Shown: positions 29,189-37,470 of the stretch, in pieces | Layout of the letters: the number at the start of each line of letters is the position of its first letter | Numbering within the stretch: the stretch's first letter is position 1 | Source of the DNA: Rhodopseudomonas palustris | Lineage (GTDB): Bacteria > Pseudomonadota > Alphaproteobacteria > Rhizobiales > Xanthobacteraceae | Length of the DNA: 64,000 nt | Assembly: GCF_007005445.1 (NCBI RefSeq) | Contig: NZ_CP041387.1 | Coordinates: 1,488,001-1,552,000, forward strand | Reading direction: 5' to 3' | Translations under genes and position numbers: made by a program | The notes under the pieces: generated by a model | The model's database searches: none | What the model was told of the DNA's origin: nothing | The model's input: only the letters and a program-made list of their open reading frames with translations

Positions 29189-30091
29189 TTATTGGGTTGC
29201 TGCTGCGTCGCGGTTAGCGAGTGTCGGCGGGGGAGGATTTTGTTTGCCTCCCTGGTCTGTCCAGCCGGGCGGCAGGCCGATGCCGTCTCCGAGCAGGCCG
29301 ACGACGCCGGGCAACCTTCCGAAAGCTTCGCAGGCTGGATATTTGGGTGCAGCGCCGAGGGCAGCCATCAGCGCGTTGGCCGACGGAGCTGAAGGGAGGC
29401 CACCGAACGGCGTCTTCCCGATCACGAGCATCTTGCTGAAATCGTCACCGAACGATGCCGCGAGACCATAGGCGTCGCCTTCCTCGGCCACCCGACCCGG
29501 ATCGAGCGCTGTGGCGCCGCGGCCCCAGACCATCGCAGCCTTTTGGTTGCCGCGGTCGTCGGTCGCTTCGGCCTCGAGCGACAGGCTGCCGAGGCCGATC
29601 GGGATGCGCGGAATGGGGAAGGGGACGCCGGGAAGAAGCACTGTTTTGGCCACGAACGCGCCTTTGGAGAGGCCGACTGCCACGGTGTTGGTTGGTGTGA
29701 CGTGGGTGATGACGGCTCGCACGGTGAGATCGGCCGGCTCCGCTGCGCTCACGACCCGAAAACGCTCACTCAAACCATAACAGAGTGTCCTGTCGGCGGC
29801 ATTCGTGACGAGTCTGCGCTGTGTCGCCGTGAGCGGCCCGCGACCGTCGGGGTCCGGAAACGCCGTCGGAACAATCCGCACCGTCTTTGCTGCAAGTACG
29901 TCTTCCCGGCTCACCTTCAGGAGTGAGCGGGTCACGAGCCCGTCCGACGGCTTGAGATCGGCATAGCCGTGGAGCGATCCGGCACGGTTCAGGGGGGCGG
30001 TGGCGCATCCCGACATCAATCCCGACAGAACCACCGCCGTGCAACAGGTGAAGTCGGCCGAACGGCGAAGGGACGGCGCGGGAGGGGGCAT
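29189..30091 (-). CDS. DUF3313-like lipoprotein
   Basis: A 300-residue predicted lipoprotein. A short hydrophobic segment ends in a lipobox LSGLMSGCATAP with Cys near residue 29. The mature part resembles DUF3313 proteins: LHGYADLKPSDGLVTRSLLK, then VRIVPTAF and a SERFRVVSAAEPADLTVRAV segment. The C-terminus has QNPPPPTLAN and a long GIGLPPG-containing tail. Function unknown. It is divergently transcribed from a TetR regulator, and the 125-base gap contains two copies of a palindrome (see 30120-30180), so it is probably the regulator's target. Its start ATG has a weak RBS. Confidence 0.75.
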   Translation of the reverse strand: MPPPAPSLRRSADFTCCTAVVLSGLMSGCATAPLNRAGSLHGYADLKPSDGLVTRSLLKVSREDVLAAKTVRIVPTAFPDPDGRGPLTATQRRLVTNAADRTLCYGLSERFRVVSAAEPADLTVRAVITHVTPTNTVAVGLSKGAFVAKTVLLPGVPFPIPRIPIGLGSLSLEAEATDDRGNQKAAMVWGRGATALDPGRVAEEGDAYGLAASFGDDFSKMLVIGKTPFGGLPSAPSANALMAALGAAPKYPACEAFGRLPGVVGLLGDGIGLPPGWTDQGGKQNPPPPTLANRDAAATQ

Positions 30092-30119
30092 AAGGATGGT
30101 TTCCGAGATGCGTGAATAA

Positions 30120-30180
30120 TTGCACTCGGGTGTAATTTAAAAGTGCGGCCCTTTTGTGAAGACATTGCACTCAGGTGTAA
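30120..30180. promoter_or_regulatory. Two operator-like palindromes in the lipoprotein/TetR gap
   Basis: ttgcactcgggtgtaa at 30120-30135 and ttgcactcaggtgtaa at 30165-30180 differ at one base and lie 45 bases apart. Each is itself an imperfect palindrome (TTgCAC....GTGtAA). Both sit between the divergent start codons, the place expected for TetR-family binding that controls both genes. Confidence 0.65.
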
Positions 30181-30216
30181 TTTTACTTCGAGCGCAATTG
30201 ATGGGAAAAGGCGCTC

Positions 30217-30828
30217 ATGAAAGAGCTGCAGACAAAACAGGACGTTTCCGAGAAGCCGGAAGGCCTTCGCGAGCGAAAGCGGCGCGAGACCTTGCAGCGC
30301 ATCTCCGACGCCGCGCTCGAGCTGTTTCTCAACAAGGGCTTTGATGCGACGACGCTGGATGAGATCGCCGAGGCCGCCGGCATCTCCCGCAGAACCTTCT
30401 TCTACTATTTCGCGAGCAAGGACGACATTCTCACCGCATATCTTGGCCGACGCACGGACGAACTGAGGGCGGCTGTGCTCCAGAGCTCATCGGCTGGCGA
30501 GCCCATCGATGTGGTTTGCAACGCGTTGCTCAAGCTCGCGTCCAAGTTTGGCGATCGCAAAACGATTGCGACCGCGGGGCTGGTGTCAGGCAGCGAGTTC
30601 TTGGGTACTCGCGCTCAGAGCCGGTATCAGACATTCGAGCAAGGTGTTGCCGACGCGCTGTTCGAGATCTGGCCAAAGAAGGATCGCCGCGACGGCTTGC
30701 GGTTGGTCGCCATGGTCTCGATCGGCGCCCTGCGGCTTGGCGTCGATCGATGGCTCGAACACGGTGGCAAGCGTCCGCTCGCCAAGTACATCGAGGACGC
30801 CTTCAGGAATTTGAAGGCAGAAATCTAA
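30217..30828 (+). CDS. TetR family transcriptional regulator
   Basis: A 203-residue regulator. The N-terminal HTH spans about residues 20-65: RERKRRETLQRISDAALELF, then TTLDEIAEAAGISRRTFFYY, the family's recognition helix region with the usual YYFASKDDIL follow-up. The C-terminal ligand domain (LASKFGDRKTIATAGLVSG onwards) resembles AcrR/TetR_C types but no ligand can be inferred. GGAAAAGG precedes the ATG. It is divergent from the DUF3313-like lipoprotein gene, with twin palindromes between, and probably represses itself and that gene. Confidence 0.9.
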   Translation: MKELQTKQDVSEKPEGLRERKRRETLQRISDAALELFLNKGFDATTLDEIAEAAGISRRTFFYYFASKDDILTAYLGRRTDELRAAVLQSSSAGEPIDVVCNALLKLASKFGDRKTIATAGLVSGSEFLGTRAQSRYQTFEQGVADALFEIWPKKDRRDGLRLVAMVSIGALRLGVDRWLEHGGKRPLAKYIEDAFRNLKAEI

Positions 30829-30882
30829 GCTCTGGTCGGGATACCCGGACCGGAGCAAGCAGTGTCGGCTATCTCCGCCCGC

Positions 30883-31055
30883 TCACCCCGTCCGCAGCAT
30901 CGCCGCCGCGAAGTTCCGATACGTGTGCAGCGGCCTGCCCAGCAGCTTGGTGAGCCGCTAGACATCTCCGGCCTCCGGGATCGTGCCGTCGCTGACGTCG
31001 CGTTCGGCCATGAGGCGCATTTTGTAGGCAGTTCTTTCGGCCTGAAGCTCACCAT
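30883..31055 (-). pseudogene. Remnant of an NmrA/SDR-type C-terminus
   Basis: On the minus strand one frame reads DGTIPEAGDV, an in-frame TAG at 30960-30958, then RLTKLLGRPLHTYRNFAAAM and LRTG before a TGA at 30885-30883. The phrase LTKLLGRP..TYRNFAA resembles the C-terminal end of NmrA-like NAD(P)-binding proteins. The N-terminal Rossmann part is missing and the frame upstream soon meets gltS, so this looks like a decayed fragment. The homology is by eye and limited to about 25 residues. Confidence 0.4.
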
Positions 31056-31130
31056 GGTCTGCTCGAAGCCGCTCGGATCGTCGCCGGAAAAGATCCACGA
31101 AGGATACCCGAACCGTGATATCGCGCTCTC

Positions 31131-32327
31131 TCAACCGACAAAGACGGAAATGATCAGGGCGTTGACGATATCGATGAAGAAGCCGCACACCAGAGGCACG
31201 ACGATGAAGGCGCGGTGGGCGGCGCCGTATTGCTGGGTGACCGCTGTCATGTTGGCAATTGCGGTGGCTGTCGAGCCCAGCGCGATTCCACCGAAGCCCG
31301 CCGAGATCACCACAGCCTCGTAGTCCTTCCCCATCAACCGGAACACGATCGATATCGTGAAGATGACCGCCAGGATGATCTGCACGACAAGGGCCGAGGC
31401 GACGAAGGTGAAGACGCCATTGAGCTGCCAGAGCTGAAGTCCCATTAGCGCCATGGTCAGGAACAGGCCGAGGGCGAGGTCTGAGACGAGCGCCAGCCCG
31501 TCGTCCACGCCGGGCCAAAGTTTTTGGACGCGCGAGCTCACGGCGATGGGCATGAGGTTGCGGATCAGGATTCCGGCCATCAGGCAGCTCACGAAGGCGG
31601 GCAGGTTCAGGCCTGTGCGTGTCAGCGCATCATGAATGCCGAGCCCGAGGATGATGGCGAGGTTCAAGGCCAGCACAGCCCAAAGGATGCAGAAGTAGTC
31701 GAGCTTGGGCTGACGGCCGTCATTGGAAACGCCGATGGAGAGTTCAGGGTCGTCGGTGGCGGCGACACTGTGACGCTTCATCAGGAAGGCGGCCACCGGG
31801 CCGCCGATAATGCAAGCTGCTATCAAGCCGACGGTGTTGGCCGCGACACCCAATTCCATCGCGTTGCTGATGCCGAGCTGCTCGGTGAATGTCGGTGCCC
31901 ATGCGAGCGTCGTGCCGATGCCGCCGGTCAGCGAGATCGAGCCCACCATCAGTCCGGCCTTGGCTTCGAGTCCGAACAGCGAAGCCATGCCCATGCCGGC
32001 GAAGTTCTGGATCAGCATGAGGACGACAGCGAGCGACAGCAGGATGACCAGCGGTCGGCCGCCGGCCAGAAGCATCTTGACCTCGGCTTTCAGTCCGATG
32101 CCGGCAAAAAACAACAGCAGCAGAAAGTCGCGCATCGCGAGATCAAAGGTGATCTGCCGATCGAGAAGCGTGTAGCTGAGGGCGACCACCGCTGTGCACA
32201 GGAACCCGCCGATGACCGGCTCGGGAATGGAATATTTGCGCAGCAGCGGCGCGTTCAGTGTCGCGATCTTGCCGGTCAGAAGCAGGATGACGGCGATCGT
32301 GAACGTATAGAAGGCATCGATTTCCAT
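31131..32327 (-). CDS. gltS: Sodium/glutamate symporter
   Basis: A 398-residue inner-membrane protein with about ten hydrophobic segments and a mirrored repeat. It imports glutamate with Na+. KYSIPEPVIGGFLCTAVVAL is the conserved N-half reentrant-loop region; GLMVGSISLTGGIGTTLAWA and SAGFGGIALGSTATAIANMT contain the glycine-rich reentrant motifs of the two halves. The ATG at 32327 (MEIDAFYTFTIAVILLL) is chosen because the first helix begins there; an in-frame ATG at 32414 would add 29 hydrophilic residues. Neither has a strong RBS. Confidence 0.92.
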   Translation of the reverse strand: MEIDAFYTFTIAVILLLTGKIATLNAPLLRKYSIPEPVIGGFLCTAVVALSYTLLDRQITFDLAMRDFLLLLFFAGIGLKAEVKMLLAGGRPLVILLSLAVVLMLIQNFAGMGMASLFGLEAKAGLMVGSISLTGGIGTTLAWAPTFTEQLGISNAMELGVAANTVGLIAACIIGGPVAAFLMKRHSVAATDDPELSIGVSNDGRQPKLDYFCILWAVLALNLAIILGLGIHDALTRTGLNLPAFVSCLMAGILIRNLMPIAVSSRVQKLWPGVDDGLALVSDLALGLFLTMALMGLQLWQLNGVFTFVASALVVQIILAVIFTISIVFRLMGKDYEAVVISAGFGGIALGSTATAIANMTAVTQQYGAAHRAFIVVPLVCGFFIDIVNALIISVFVG

Positions 32328-32430
32328 AGGCTTTTCGAATTCCAATGGGGACGAGCCAGTGACAGCAGTTTTGCCATCACTGCGGACAGGGTTTTGATCA
32401 GGCTGCTCGCTCAACGCGCGCGGTTGGCAG

Positions 32431-33315
32431 TCATCGGGAGGGGCGGGCGCGGGACACCGCGATGTGCGTATGCCGGCGAAAGCGTGGTTTGGGCGGCGAG
32501 TCGGACCTCGAAAGAGGAACGCTTGTCTGCCGTTCCACGAGATAGCGGATCGGCGGCTTGCCGACCATCTTGCGAAACATCGTGACGAAACTGCTGGCGC
32601 TCTCGTAGCCGAGGTCGACAGCGACGGTCTGGACCGTCTCGCCGGCGCTCAGCCGCCGCAGCGCGAGGATGACGTGGAGCTGGCGGCGCCAGTGGCCGAA
32701 ACTCATGCCGATCTCGTCCATCAACATGCGGCTGAGACTGCGCTCGCTGAGCGCGACCCGGCCGGCCCATTCCGCAACGGTCGCGTGATCCGCCGGCGAT
32801 GACACTAACAACTCGGCGAGCTGCTTGAGCCGGGGATCTGAGGGGATCGGAAGGCAGAGCTGCTCGGCAGGAGCTTTGGCGAGCTCATCGAGAAACACCG
32901 CAACGATGCGGCCGTCCGGTCCATCGACGTCGTAGCGCTCCGGCAGCTCGCTGGCCCTGATCAGCAGATGTCTCAGCAGATCCGCAATCGCGATCGTGCA
33001 ACATGTGACCGGCAGGCCCGCGGCTGCATCCGGCGCGACGAAAAGGCAGATGCACTCCACCTCGCCGGAGCCGAAGGCCGCATGCGGCAGACCGCCGGGA
33101 ATCCAGATGGCGCATTGCGGCGGCACGATCCAGACGCCGTCTTCAACCTCGCAGTTGACGACGCCTCTGGCGCAATACAGCAGCTGCGCCTTGTCGTGAC
33201 GATGCCGCTTGGATTGCTCGATGCTCTCGAGGCTGCCGACGCCATTCGCCGCGACAAGGTCGCGCGGGACCTCATCGACATACGACGACCAATCTCCTCG
33301 GAGAGTCCGATCCAC
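32431..33315 (-). CDS. AraC family regulator with cupin-type sensor domain
   Basis: About 294 residues. The N-terminal half is a cupin AraC-binding domain (HRHDKAQLLYCARGVVNCEV, then WIVPPQCAIWIPGGLPHAAF with the metal/ligand-like His). The C-terminal HTH pair contains VALSERSLSRMLMDEIGMSF and VAVDLGYESASSFVTMFRKM, the standard AraC signature. No ATG suits the N-terminus; GTG at 33315 (MDRTLRGDW) is chosen, with TTG at 33360 the alternative. Target genes are unknown: gltS is downstream on the same strand about 100 bases away, and two unknown genes are divergent from it. Confidence 0.85.
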   Translation of the reverse strand: MDRTLRGDWSSYVDEVPRDLVAANGVGSLESIEQSKRHRHDKAQLLYCARGVVNCEVEDGVWIVPPQCAIWIPGGLPHAAFGSGEVECICLFVAPDAAAGLPVTCCTIAIADLLRHLLIRASELPERYDVDGPDGRIVAVFLDELAKAPAEQLCLPIPSDPRLKQLAELLVSSPADHATVAEWAGRVALSERSLSRMLMDEIGMSFGHWRRQLHVILALRRLSAGETVQTVAVDLGYESASSFVTMFRKMVGKPPIRYLVERQTSVPLSRSDSPPKPRFRRHTHIAVSRARPSR

Positions 33316-33468
33316 GGGGGCTCGCTGCGACAGTGAATTTGGCCGGTTTAAAACATGCAATGTCGTGGTTGCGCAATGACGCCAATTGCGCGTCGCTCTA
33401 TCGTCGAGGCCAGGCTCCGGTTGACGCGGCTCGCCGCCGCCGACCGATCGTAGATGGATGGACCTGGG

Positions 33469-33864
33469 ATGGACGACAGCAGACAACTCCGGCTTCCGCT
33501 CGTTTGGCTGATCACGGCGGTCGGCGTGACGATCTACGGCATGATTCAGATCTTCACCTACCTGGCGCATGCCGGTGCGCAGGAGGCAACGCCGCCGCTG
33601 AACTTCACCGCCGCGCAAGTGTGGACGATCGCGGCTTTCTATGGCGCTTGGGTGATCCCGGCTCTGCTGGCGCTGATCGAGCGTCGCGCAGCCCATCGGG
33701 CGTCGCTGATCCTCGGCGGGATTCTTGTGGTGCTGACGACGCTCGCGGGCGTGTTCGACGGCATCCGCGATGGCGGCCATCTCGTTGTCTTGGTGCTGTT
33801 GGCCGTCACGCTTCCCGGCGCAGTCGCGACCGCGCTGTCGTGGCTCCGGCTTCGGGCCGCCTGA
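33469..33864 (+). CDS. Small integral membrane protein, unknown
   Basis: A 131-residue protein with about four hydrophobic segments (LPLVWLITAVGVTIYGMIQI, VWTIAAFYGAWVIPALLALI, SLILGGILVVLTTLAGVFDG, LVVLVLLAVTLPGAVATALS). No family recognised. The start could be ATG 33469 (MDDSRQL, after ctggg) or 33454 five codons earlier. It is divergent from the AraC regulator and followed 31 bases later by another unknown gene, so the AraC protein may control both. Confidence 0.65.
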   Translation: MDDSRQLRLPLVWLITAVGVTIYGMIQIFTYLAHAGAQEATPPLNFTAAQVWTIAAFYGAWVIPALLALIERRAAHRASLILGGILVVLTTLAGVFDGIRDGGHLVVLVLLAVTLPGAVATALSWLRLRAA

Positions 33865-33895
33865 TCAGCACGACAGACCGATAAGGACTCCAGCC

Positions 33896-34300
33896 ATGCC
33901 GATGGACAACTCGAATTTCCCTTTCGTCTGGATGAGCTACACAGACGGCCCCGGTCACGATCATGACGAGGACTTCGCATCGTTTGAAGAGAATCTGAAG
34001 CGCGGCGAGCCGTTCGTGGTGCTGACCGATTCCGCCCCGAGCGAAGACCATGAGCATTCGCAGGCGGAACGAAAGCGGACGTCGCTGTGGATGAAGAAGC
34101 ACAAGGCCGAGCTGCGAAAGCTCGTGCTGGCCATGATCATCGTCGAGCCGAGCGCCGCCAAACGCCTCGCGTTCAAGGCGTTCGGCATCACGTTCCAGAA
34201 GTTCTGGGGCTACCCGATGCTGCTCGCCGCGTCGCGCGACGAGGCGATGGCGATCGGGCGAAAACTGCTGTCGGATCGCGCCGGGCCGAACGCTGCCTGA
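33896..34300 (+). CDS. Uncharacterised cytosolic protein
   Basis: A 134-residue protein. FPFVWMSYTDGPGHDHDEDF is followed by FEENLKRGEPFVVLTDSAPS, a Lys/Arg-rich helix (LWMKKHKAELRKLVLAMII), and SRDEAMAIGRKLLSDR. The pattern of strand, conserved-looking VVLTD strand and helices resembles a STAS/SpoIIAA-like fold, but this is only a guess. AAGGACTCC gives a weak RBS before the ATG. It follows the small membrane protein gene by 31 bases and is probably in the same transcript. Confidence 0.65.
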   Translation: MPMDNSNFPFVWMSYTDGPGHDHDEDFASFEENLKRGEPFVVLTDSAPSEDHEHSQAERKRTSLWMKKHKAELRKLVLAMIIVEPSAAKRLAFKAFGITFQKFWGYPMLLAASRDEAMAIGRKLLSDRAGPNAA

Positions 34301-34382
34301 CGAATGCGCGGCGGTGCGCTGTTCGTTCGGAGCTAGATCACGCGCGGTGCCGAAATCGGCGGCCGGATCGCGTCATCGCCTC

Positions 34383-34934
34383 TCAGTGATGTCCTGGCCC
34401 TTGCTCTCCGCCAGCGCGCAGCACGAAATCGGCGCGGGCTGCGGTGGGGAGCTTGGGGAGCGGTACGACGTCGTAGCCCAGCGCCGGATAGGCTGCGGAT
34501 AGGCGGTCGTATTCGGCAACGGCGGCCTCGAAGCCGTGGCGGCGGCCGTCGTCGGCGACGTAGATCTCGGGCCAGGGCGGCGCCATGAAAATGCGGCGGT
34601 GATAGCGATGCGCCGCGGCCAGCGGGCGCAGCACGTCGTCGCCGGCCATGGCCTGCAGCGCCGCTGCCGCATCGATCAGGCCGCGGTCGAAGAAGGTCCA
34701 GCCGGTGTTCTTCGCCGCCGCCGCATGGTCGGCGATTGCCATCGCGATGGCGCGGCGCAGGAACGCGGCGAGATCGATCCACGGCAGCCCGCTGCCACCG
34801 ACAGCCGTCTCCTCGGCGATGATGCGGCGGCCGGGCTCTTCGACCACGCGATGTCCTCTCGCCCTTAGCTCGGCGAGCAGGCTGGATTTCCCGCCGCCGG
34901 AGCAGCCGGAGATCACCACAAGTCCACCGTTCAA
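34383..34934 (-). CDS. AAA-type small ATP-binding protein
   Basis: A 183-residue P-loop protein with Walker A ISGCSGGGKSSLLAELR near the N-terminus and a FFDRGLID segment that could act like a Walker B. Proteins of this AAA_28 type are predicted kinases or NTPases of unknown substrate. The best start is TTG at 34934 because AGGAG sits 7-8 bases upstream and the protein then begins right at the P-loop strand (MNGGLVVISG). A longer form from 35003 would add a basic, unconserved-looking N-terminus. Confidence 0.75.
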   Translation of the reverse strand: MNGGLVVISGCSGGGKSSLLAELRARGHRVVEEPGRRIIAEETAVGGSGLPWIDLAAFLRRAIAMAIADHAAAAKNTGWTFFDRGLIDAAAALQAMAGDDVLRPLAAAHRYHRRIFMAPPWPEIYVADDGRRHGFEAAVAEYDRLSAAYPALGYDVVPLPKLPTAARADFVLRAGGEQGPGHH

Positions 34935-35109
34935 ACCTGACACTCCTGTGTTGCGGATTGACGCTGCGCGATGGAAGCGAAGTCCGCGGCGTGAGGAGCG
35001 CATCGAAGATCGCTGATCGGGTTGCTACGGCTCCCGAAGGGGTACGGTCCGTGCCCTGGACGTCGCGCGTGCGGGCCCGGTACGTCGTCATGTCCCGGGC
35101 CCGTTCAGC

Positions 35110-35901
35110 TTACCCCATCATCCCGATCGCCTTGCGAATTGCGATCTGGACGGGCGAAGCTGGAAGTGACGGGTCGAACTCACCCTTTGGTAGCAGCGGG
35201 GGTTGAGCCAAGAAGCGCGGCTGAGACCCACGATGCGGTTGTGCCGAATGCACGAGGAAGGGATGGCAAAAATAGACCGTTCCTGCCTCGCCGGTGGCGA
35301 GCACCACATCGCAATTCTCGGTCGAAGCAAAGTTGTCGGCTGTGAGTTCACCGAGGGTGAGGCCTCGGTCGCCATGCGGCAACAACTGCCTGGCTATCGG
35401 CAGATGTGAGCCACAGCGGATGCGGGTCGGCGCATCATTCTCTCCGATGTCCGAGAAGAGGAACAGCATCAGCAGAGCACGTCCGCTGCTCTTGACGTTG
35501 GCGCGCCATTGCAGGAAGTCGGGATGATCGGTCCCGAAGCTGACGTCGATGTGCCACCCCGTGTCGCCAGGATCGATCGCAGAGGGGAATCGGATGGGAA
35601 ACGTCCCAAGCCCACTAGGCCTCAGCCAGCGTCCAGGACCCACCAGAGCGTCATATGCGCGGTGCAGGATCGGCGTGTTCGCGGCATCGACAAAAGCTCT
35701 GCCAGTCATGAAGCCAAGACGAACGACCGGCTGTTTCCAAGTCTCCGGTGCACCTGGCGAAAGGCCCATGGCGTTCCACAGTTGATCCCGCCCCAGACGA
35801 GCGAGTTCGTTATCGAAAGCACCTGCGAGCTTGAGATATCCGTGGTCGATGAAGTGCTCGATCTGAGCGTTGCTTAGATCGGAATGATGTAGGCCCGACA
35901 T
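35110..35901 (-). CDS. Phytanoyl-CoA dioxygenase (PhyH) family protein
   Basis: A 263-residue Fe(II)/2-oxoglutarate oxygenase-like protein. The HxD metal motif is in GDTGWHIDVSFG (about residues 113-124) and the distal His lies in VYFCHPFLVHSAQPHRGSQP, with the Arg for 2-oxoglutarate probably in the following QPRFLAQP. The N-terminal segment LSNAQIEHFIDHGYLKLAG is the typical PhyH lead-in. The substrate is unknown; these enzymes hydroxylate acyl chains, small molecules or secondary metabolites. The gene is somewhat less GC-rich than its neighbours and stands alone. No clear RBS. Confidence 0.85.
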   Translation of the reverse strand: MSGLHHSDLSNAQIEHFIDHGYLKLAGAFDNELARLGRDQLWNAMGLSPGAPETWKQPVVRLGFMTGRAFVDAANTPILHRAYDALVGPGRWLRPSGLGTFPIRFPSAIDPGDTGWHIDVSFGTDHPDFLQWRANVKSSGRALLMLFLFSDIGENDAPTRIRCGSHLPIARQLLPHGDRGLTLGELTADNFASTENCDVVLATGEAGTVYFCHPFLVHSAQPHRGSQPRFLAQPPLLPKGEFDPSLPASPVQIAIRKAIGMMG

Positions 35902-36346
35902 TCAATAAATCTCCGCACGACCTCCACTCGGGAACGGCCGTTGATGATCCAGACGGCATAGAAGTGCCGCGACGACGAGCGCCGTCAGATCAGCGGAAAG
36001 AATGTGGATTTGAACATCATTGCCTCGATAATTTAGCGATACGTGGCCTCACAGGCAAGACACACGGGCAGACAGCTCGATGCATGTCCGAGACCACAAA
36101 GCGCGGCGATCTGTACGTTTGTATTTGGTCGGCGTGGTCGCGATCGCGGTCCTCCGGTGCGGCAAAGATCGACCGGCACCCGGCAACAGTTTCCTGCATT
36201 CCGCGGAGCGCGATGCGCGCGTCATCGTCGGTTCGTTCGGAAACAACGAGAAACCATGCGGTTCCGGATGGCACGGCGGTTGCTTCGAGTCCGGCTGAGC
36301 GATTGCGTCGAAGAGACCAGTCGAGCGATGGGATCGAAGGTGCGCC
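35902..36346. other. Intergenic stretch without recognised features
   Basis: 445 bases between the dioxygenase gene and the next small gene. Short ORFs occur on both strands but none has an RBS or recognisable product. AT-rich patches near 36010-36040 (for example attgcctcgataatttagcg) could be promoter-related. Confidence 0.5.
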
Positions 36347-36790
36347 ATGAGCATTTCCGGCATCGGGTCGTCTGCTGCGGCCCAGAGCATCACCCCGTGG
36401 AGCAGCAGCGCCAAGAGCGCGTCGGCTGCACCGGCATCTGCCGGCGGCACGACGTCGTCGGCATCGGGCAGCGGCGGTGTACGGAAGACCGACTTCACTC
36501 AGATGACCCGCAAGGATCTGTTCGACTGGATCAACAGCAAGATCGCCAGCGGCGAGATGAGTTTCGACGAGAGTTCGACCTTCGTCAGCATGACCGTGAG
36601 CTTCCGGGAAGACGGCGCCCCCACGGGGCTCGACGACAAACAGCAGGTCGATTTCATGCAGGCGGTGCGGAATGGCATGGCGCGAGCCCAGAAGACGAAC
36701 GACCCCGAATTGTTCGACCGGCTTCAAGCCGCGCTTCGCACGATGGAACGCTATCAGGGTGAAGTCCGCGGCGTGAATATGACGGTGTGA
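36347..36790 (+). CDS. Conserved hypothetical protein with Ser/Ala-rich N-terminus
   Basis: A 147-residue protein. The first about 48 residues are low-complexity Ser/Ala/Gly (MSISGIGSSAAAQSITPWSS), followed by a compact helical region starting FTQMTRKDLFDWINSKIASG and including SFDESSTFVSMTVSF. The Ser/Ala-rich lead resembles flagellar or type III-exported proteins, but no specific family is recognised. GAAGG lies upstream of the ATG. It is followed after 63 bases by a flavin reductase-like gene with a strong RBS of its own. Confidence 0.65.
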   Translation: MSISGIGSSAAAQSITPWSSSAKSASAAPASAGGTTSSASGSGGVRKTDFTQMTRKDLFDWINSKIASGEMSFDESSTFVSMTVSFREDGAPTGLDDKQQVDFMQAVRNGMARAQKTNDPELFDRLQAALRTMERYQGEVRGVNMTV

Positions 36791-36853
36791 GCCGCGGCCG
36801 CAATCCTGATTTGCTGCAAGGATGCGTAACGACCGGAATCACAGGAGGCGGAG

Positions 36854-37414
36854 ATGATCCGGCATCCATTCAAATCCGACTTCCCGGTCTCCGGCGTGCG
36901 CCGCTATCTTGAGCCCGGGCCGATCGTGCTGGTATCGTCGCAGTGGAAGGGCGAGCGCAACATCATGACGCTCGGCTGGCATGTCGTGCTGGAATTCACC
37001 CCGTCGCTGATCGGCCTGATGATCTCCAGCGGCAACCACTCGTTCGAGATGATCCGCAGCTCCGGCGAATGCGTGGTCAGTCTGCCGACCACCTCACTGA
37101 CCGATATCGTCGTCGGCATCGGCAACACCTCGGGTGCCGAGATCGACAAATTCGCGCAGTTCGGGCTGACGGCGGAGAAGGCGACGGCGGTCGCCGCGCC
37201 GCTGATCGGCGAATGCCACGCCGCGTTCGAATGCCGGCTGCACGACGACGCCCTGGTCGACAAGTACAACTTCTTCATCTTCGAAGTCGTCAAAGCCCAC
37301 GTCGCCGCCCGGCCGAAACATCCGCAAACGCTGCATTACACCGGCGACGGCGTATTCATGGTCGCCGGCAAGACCATCAGCCGCAAATCGCTGTTCCGGC
37401 CGGGGATGCTGTGA
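36854..37414 (+). CDS. Flavin reductase-like FMN-binding split-barrel protein
   Basis: A 186-residue protein of the flavin_reduct family. VSSQWKGERNIMTLGWHVVL and SLIGLMISSGNHSFEMIRSS are the FMN-binding blocks, and ECVVSLPTTSLTDIVVGIGN follows. Members reduce free FMN or act as flavin-carrying oxidoreductases. RBS AGGAGGCGGAG before the ATG is excellent. Just after its stop codon lies the broken end of a VapC-like gene on the other strand, so a deletion or insertion boundary falls right at the 3' end of this gene. Confidence 0.87.
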   Translation: MIRHPFKSDFPVSGVRRYLEPGPIVLVSSQWKGERNIMTLGWHVVLEFTPSLIGLMISSGNHSFEMIRSSGECVVSLPTTSLTDIVVGIGNTSGAEIDKFAQFGLTAEKATAVAAPLIGECHAAFECRLHDDALVDKYNFFIFEVVKAHVAARPKHPQTLHYTGDGVFMVAGKTISRKSLFRPGML

Positions 37415-37425
37415 GTGCGGGCGGC

Positions 37426-37470
37426 GCCAGTCAGATACCGGACGATCAGATTGGTATCAATCGCGCGCAT
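37426..37470 (-). pseudogene. Truncated VapC/PIN toxin, N-terminal 15 codons
   Basis: From ATG 37470 the minus strand reads MRAIDTNLIVRYLTG, the classic start of a VapC PIN-domain RNase (first catalytic Asp in IDTN). After that the frame becomes unrelated (AARTHSIPGR) and stops inside the flavin reductase gene at 37336. The start overlaps the end of the antitoxin gene by 14 bases, the usual vapBC arrangement. The remaining three acidic residues of the active site are missing, so the toxin cannot be active. Confidence 0.75.

Noticed and set aside
36017..36727. Minus- and plus-strand ORFs around the Ser/Ala-rich small gene
   Set aside because: No RBS or recognisable domain; they overlap the better supported gene at 36347-36790.
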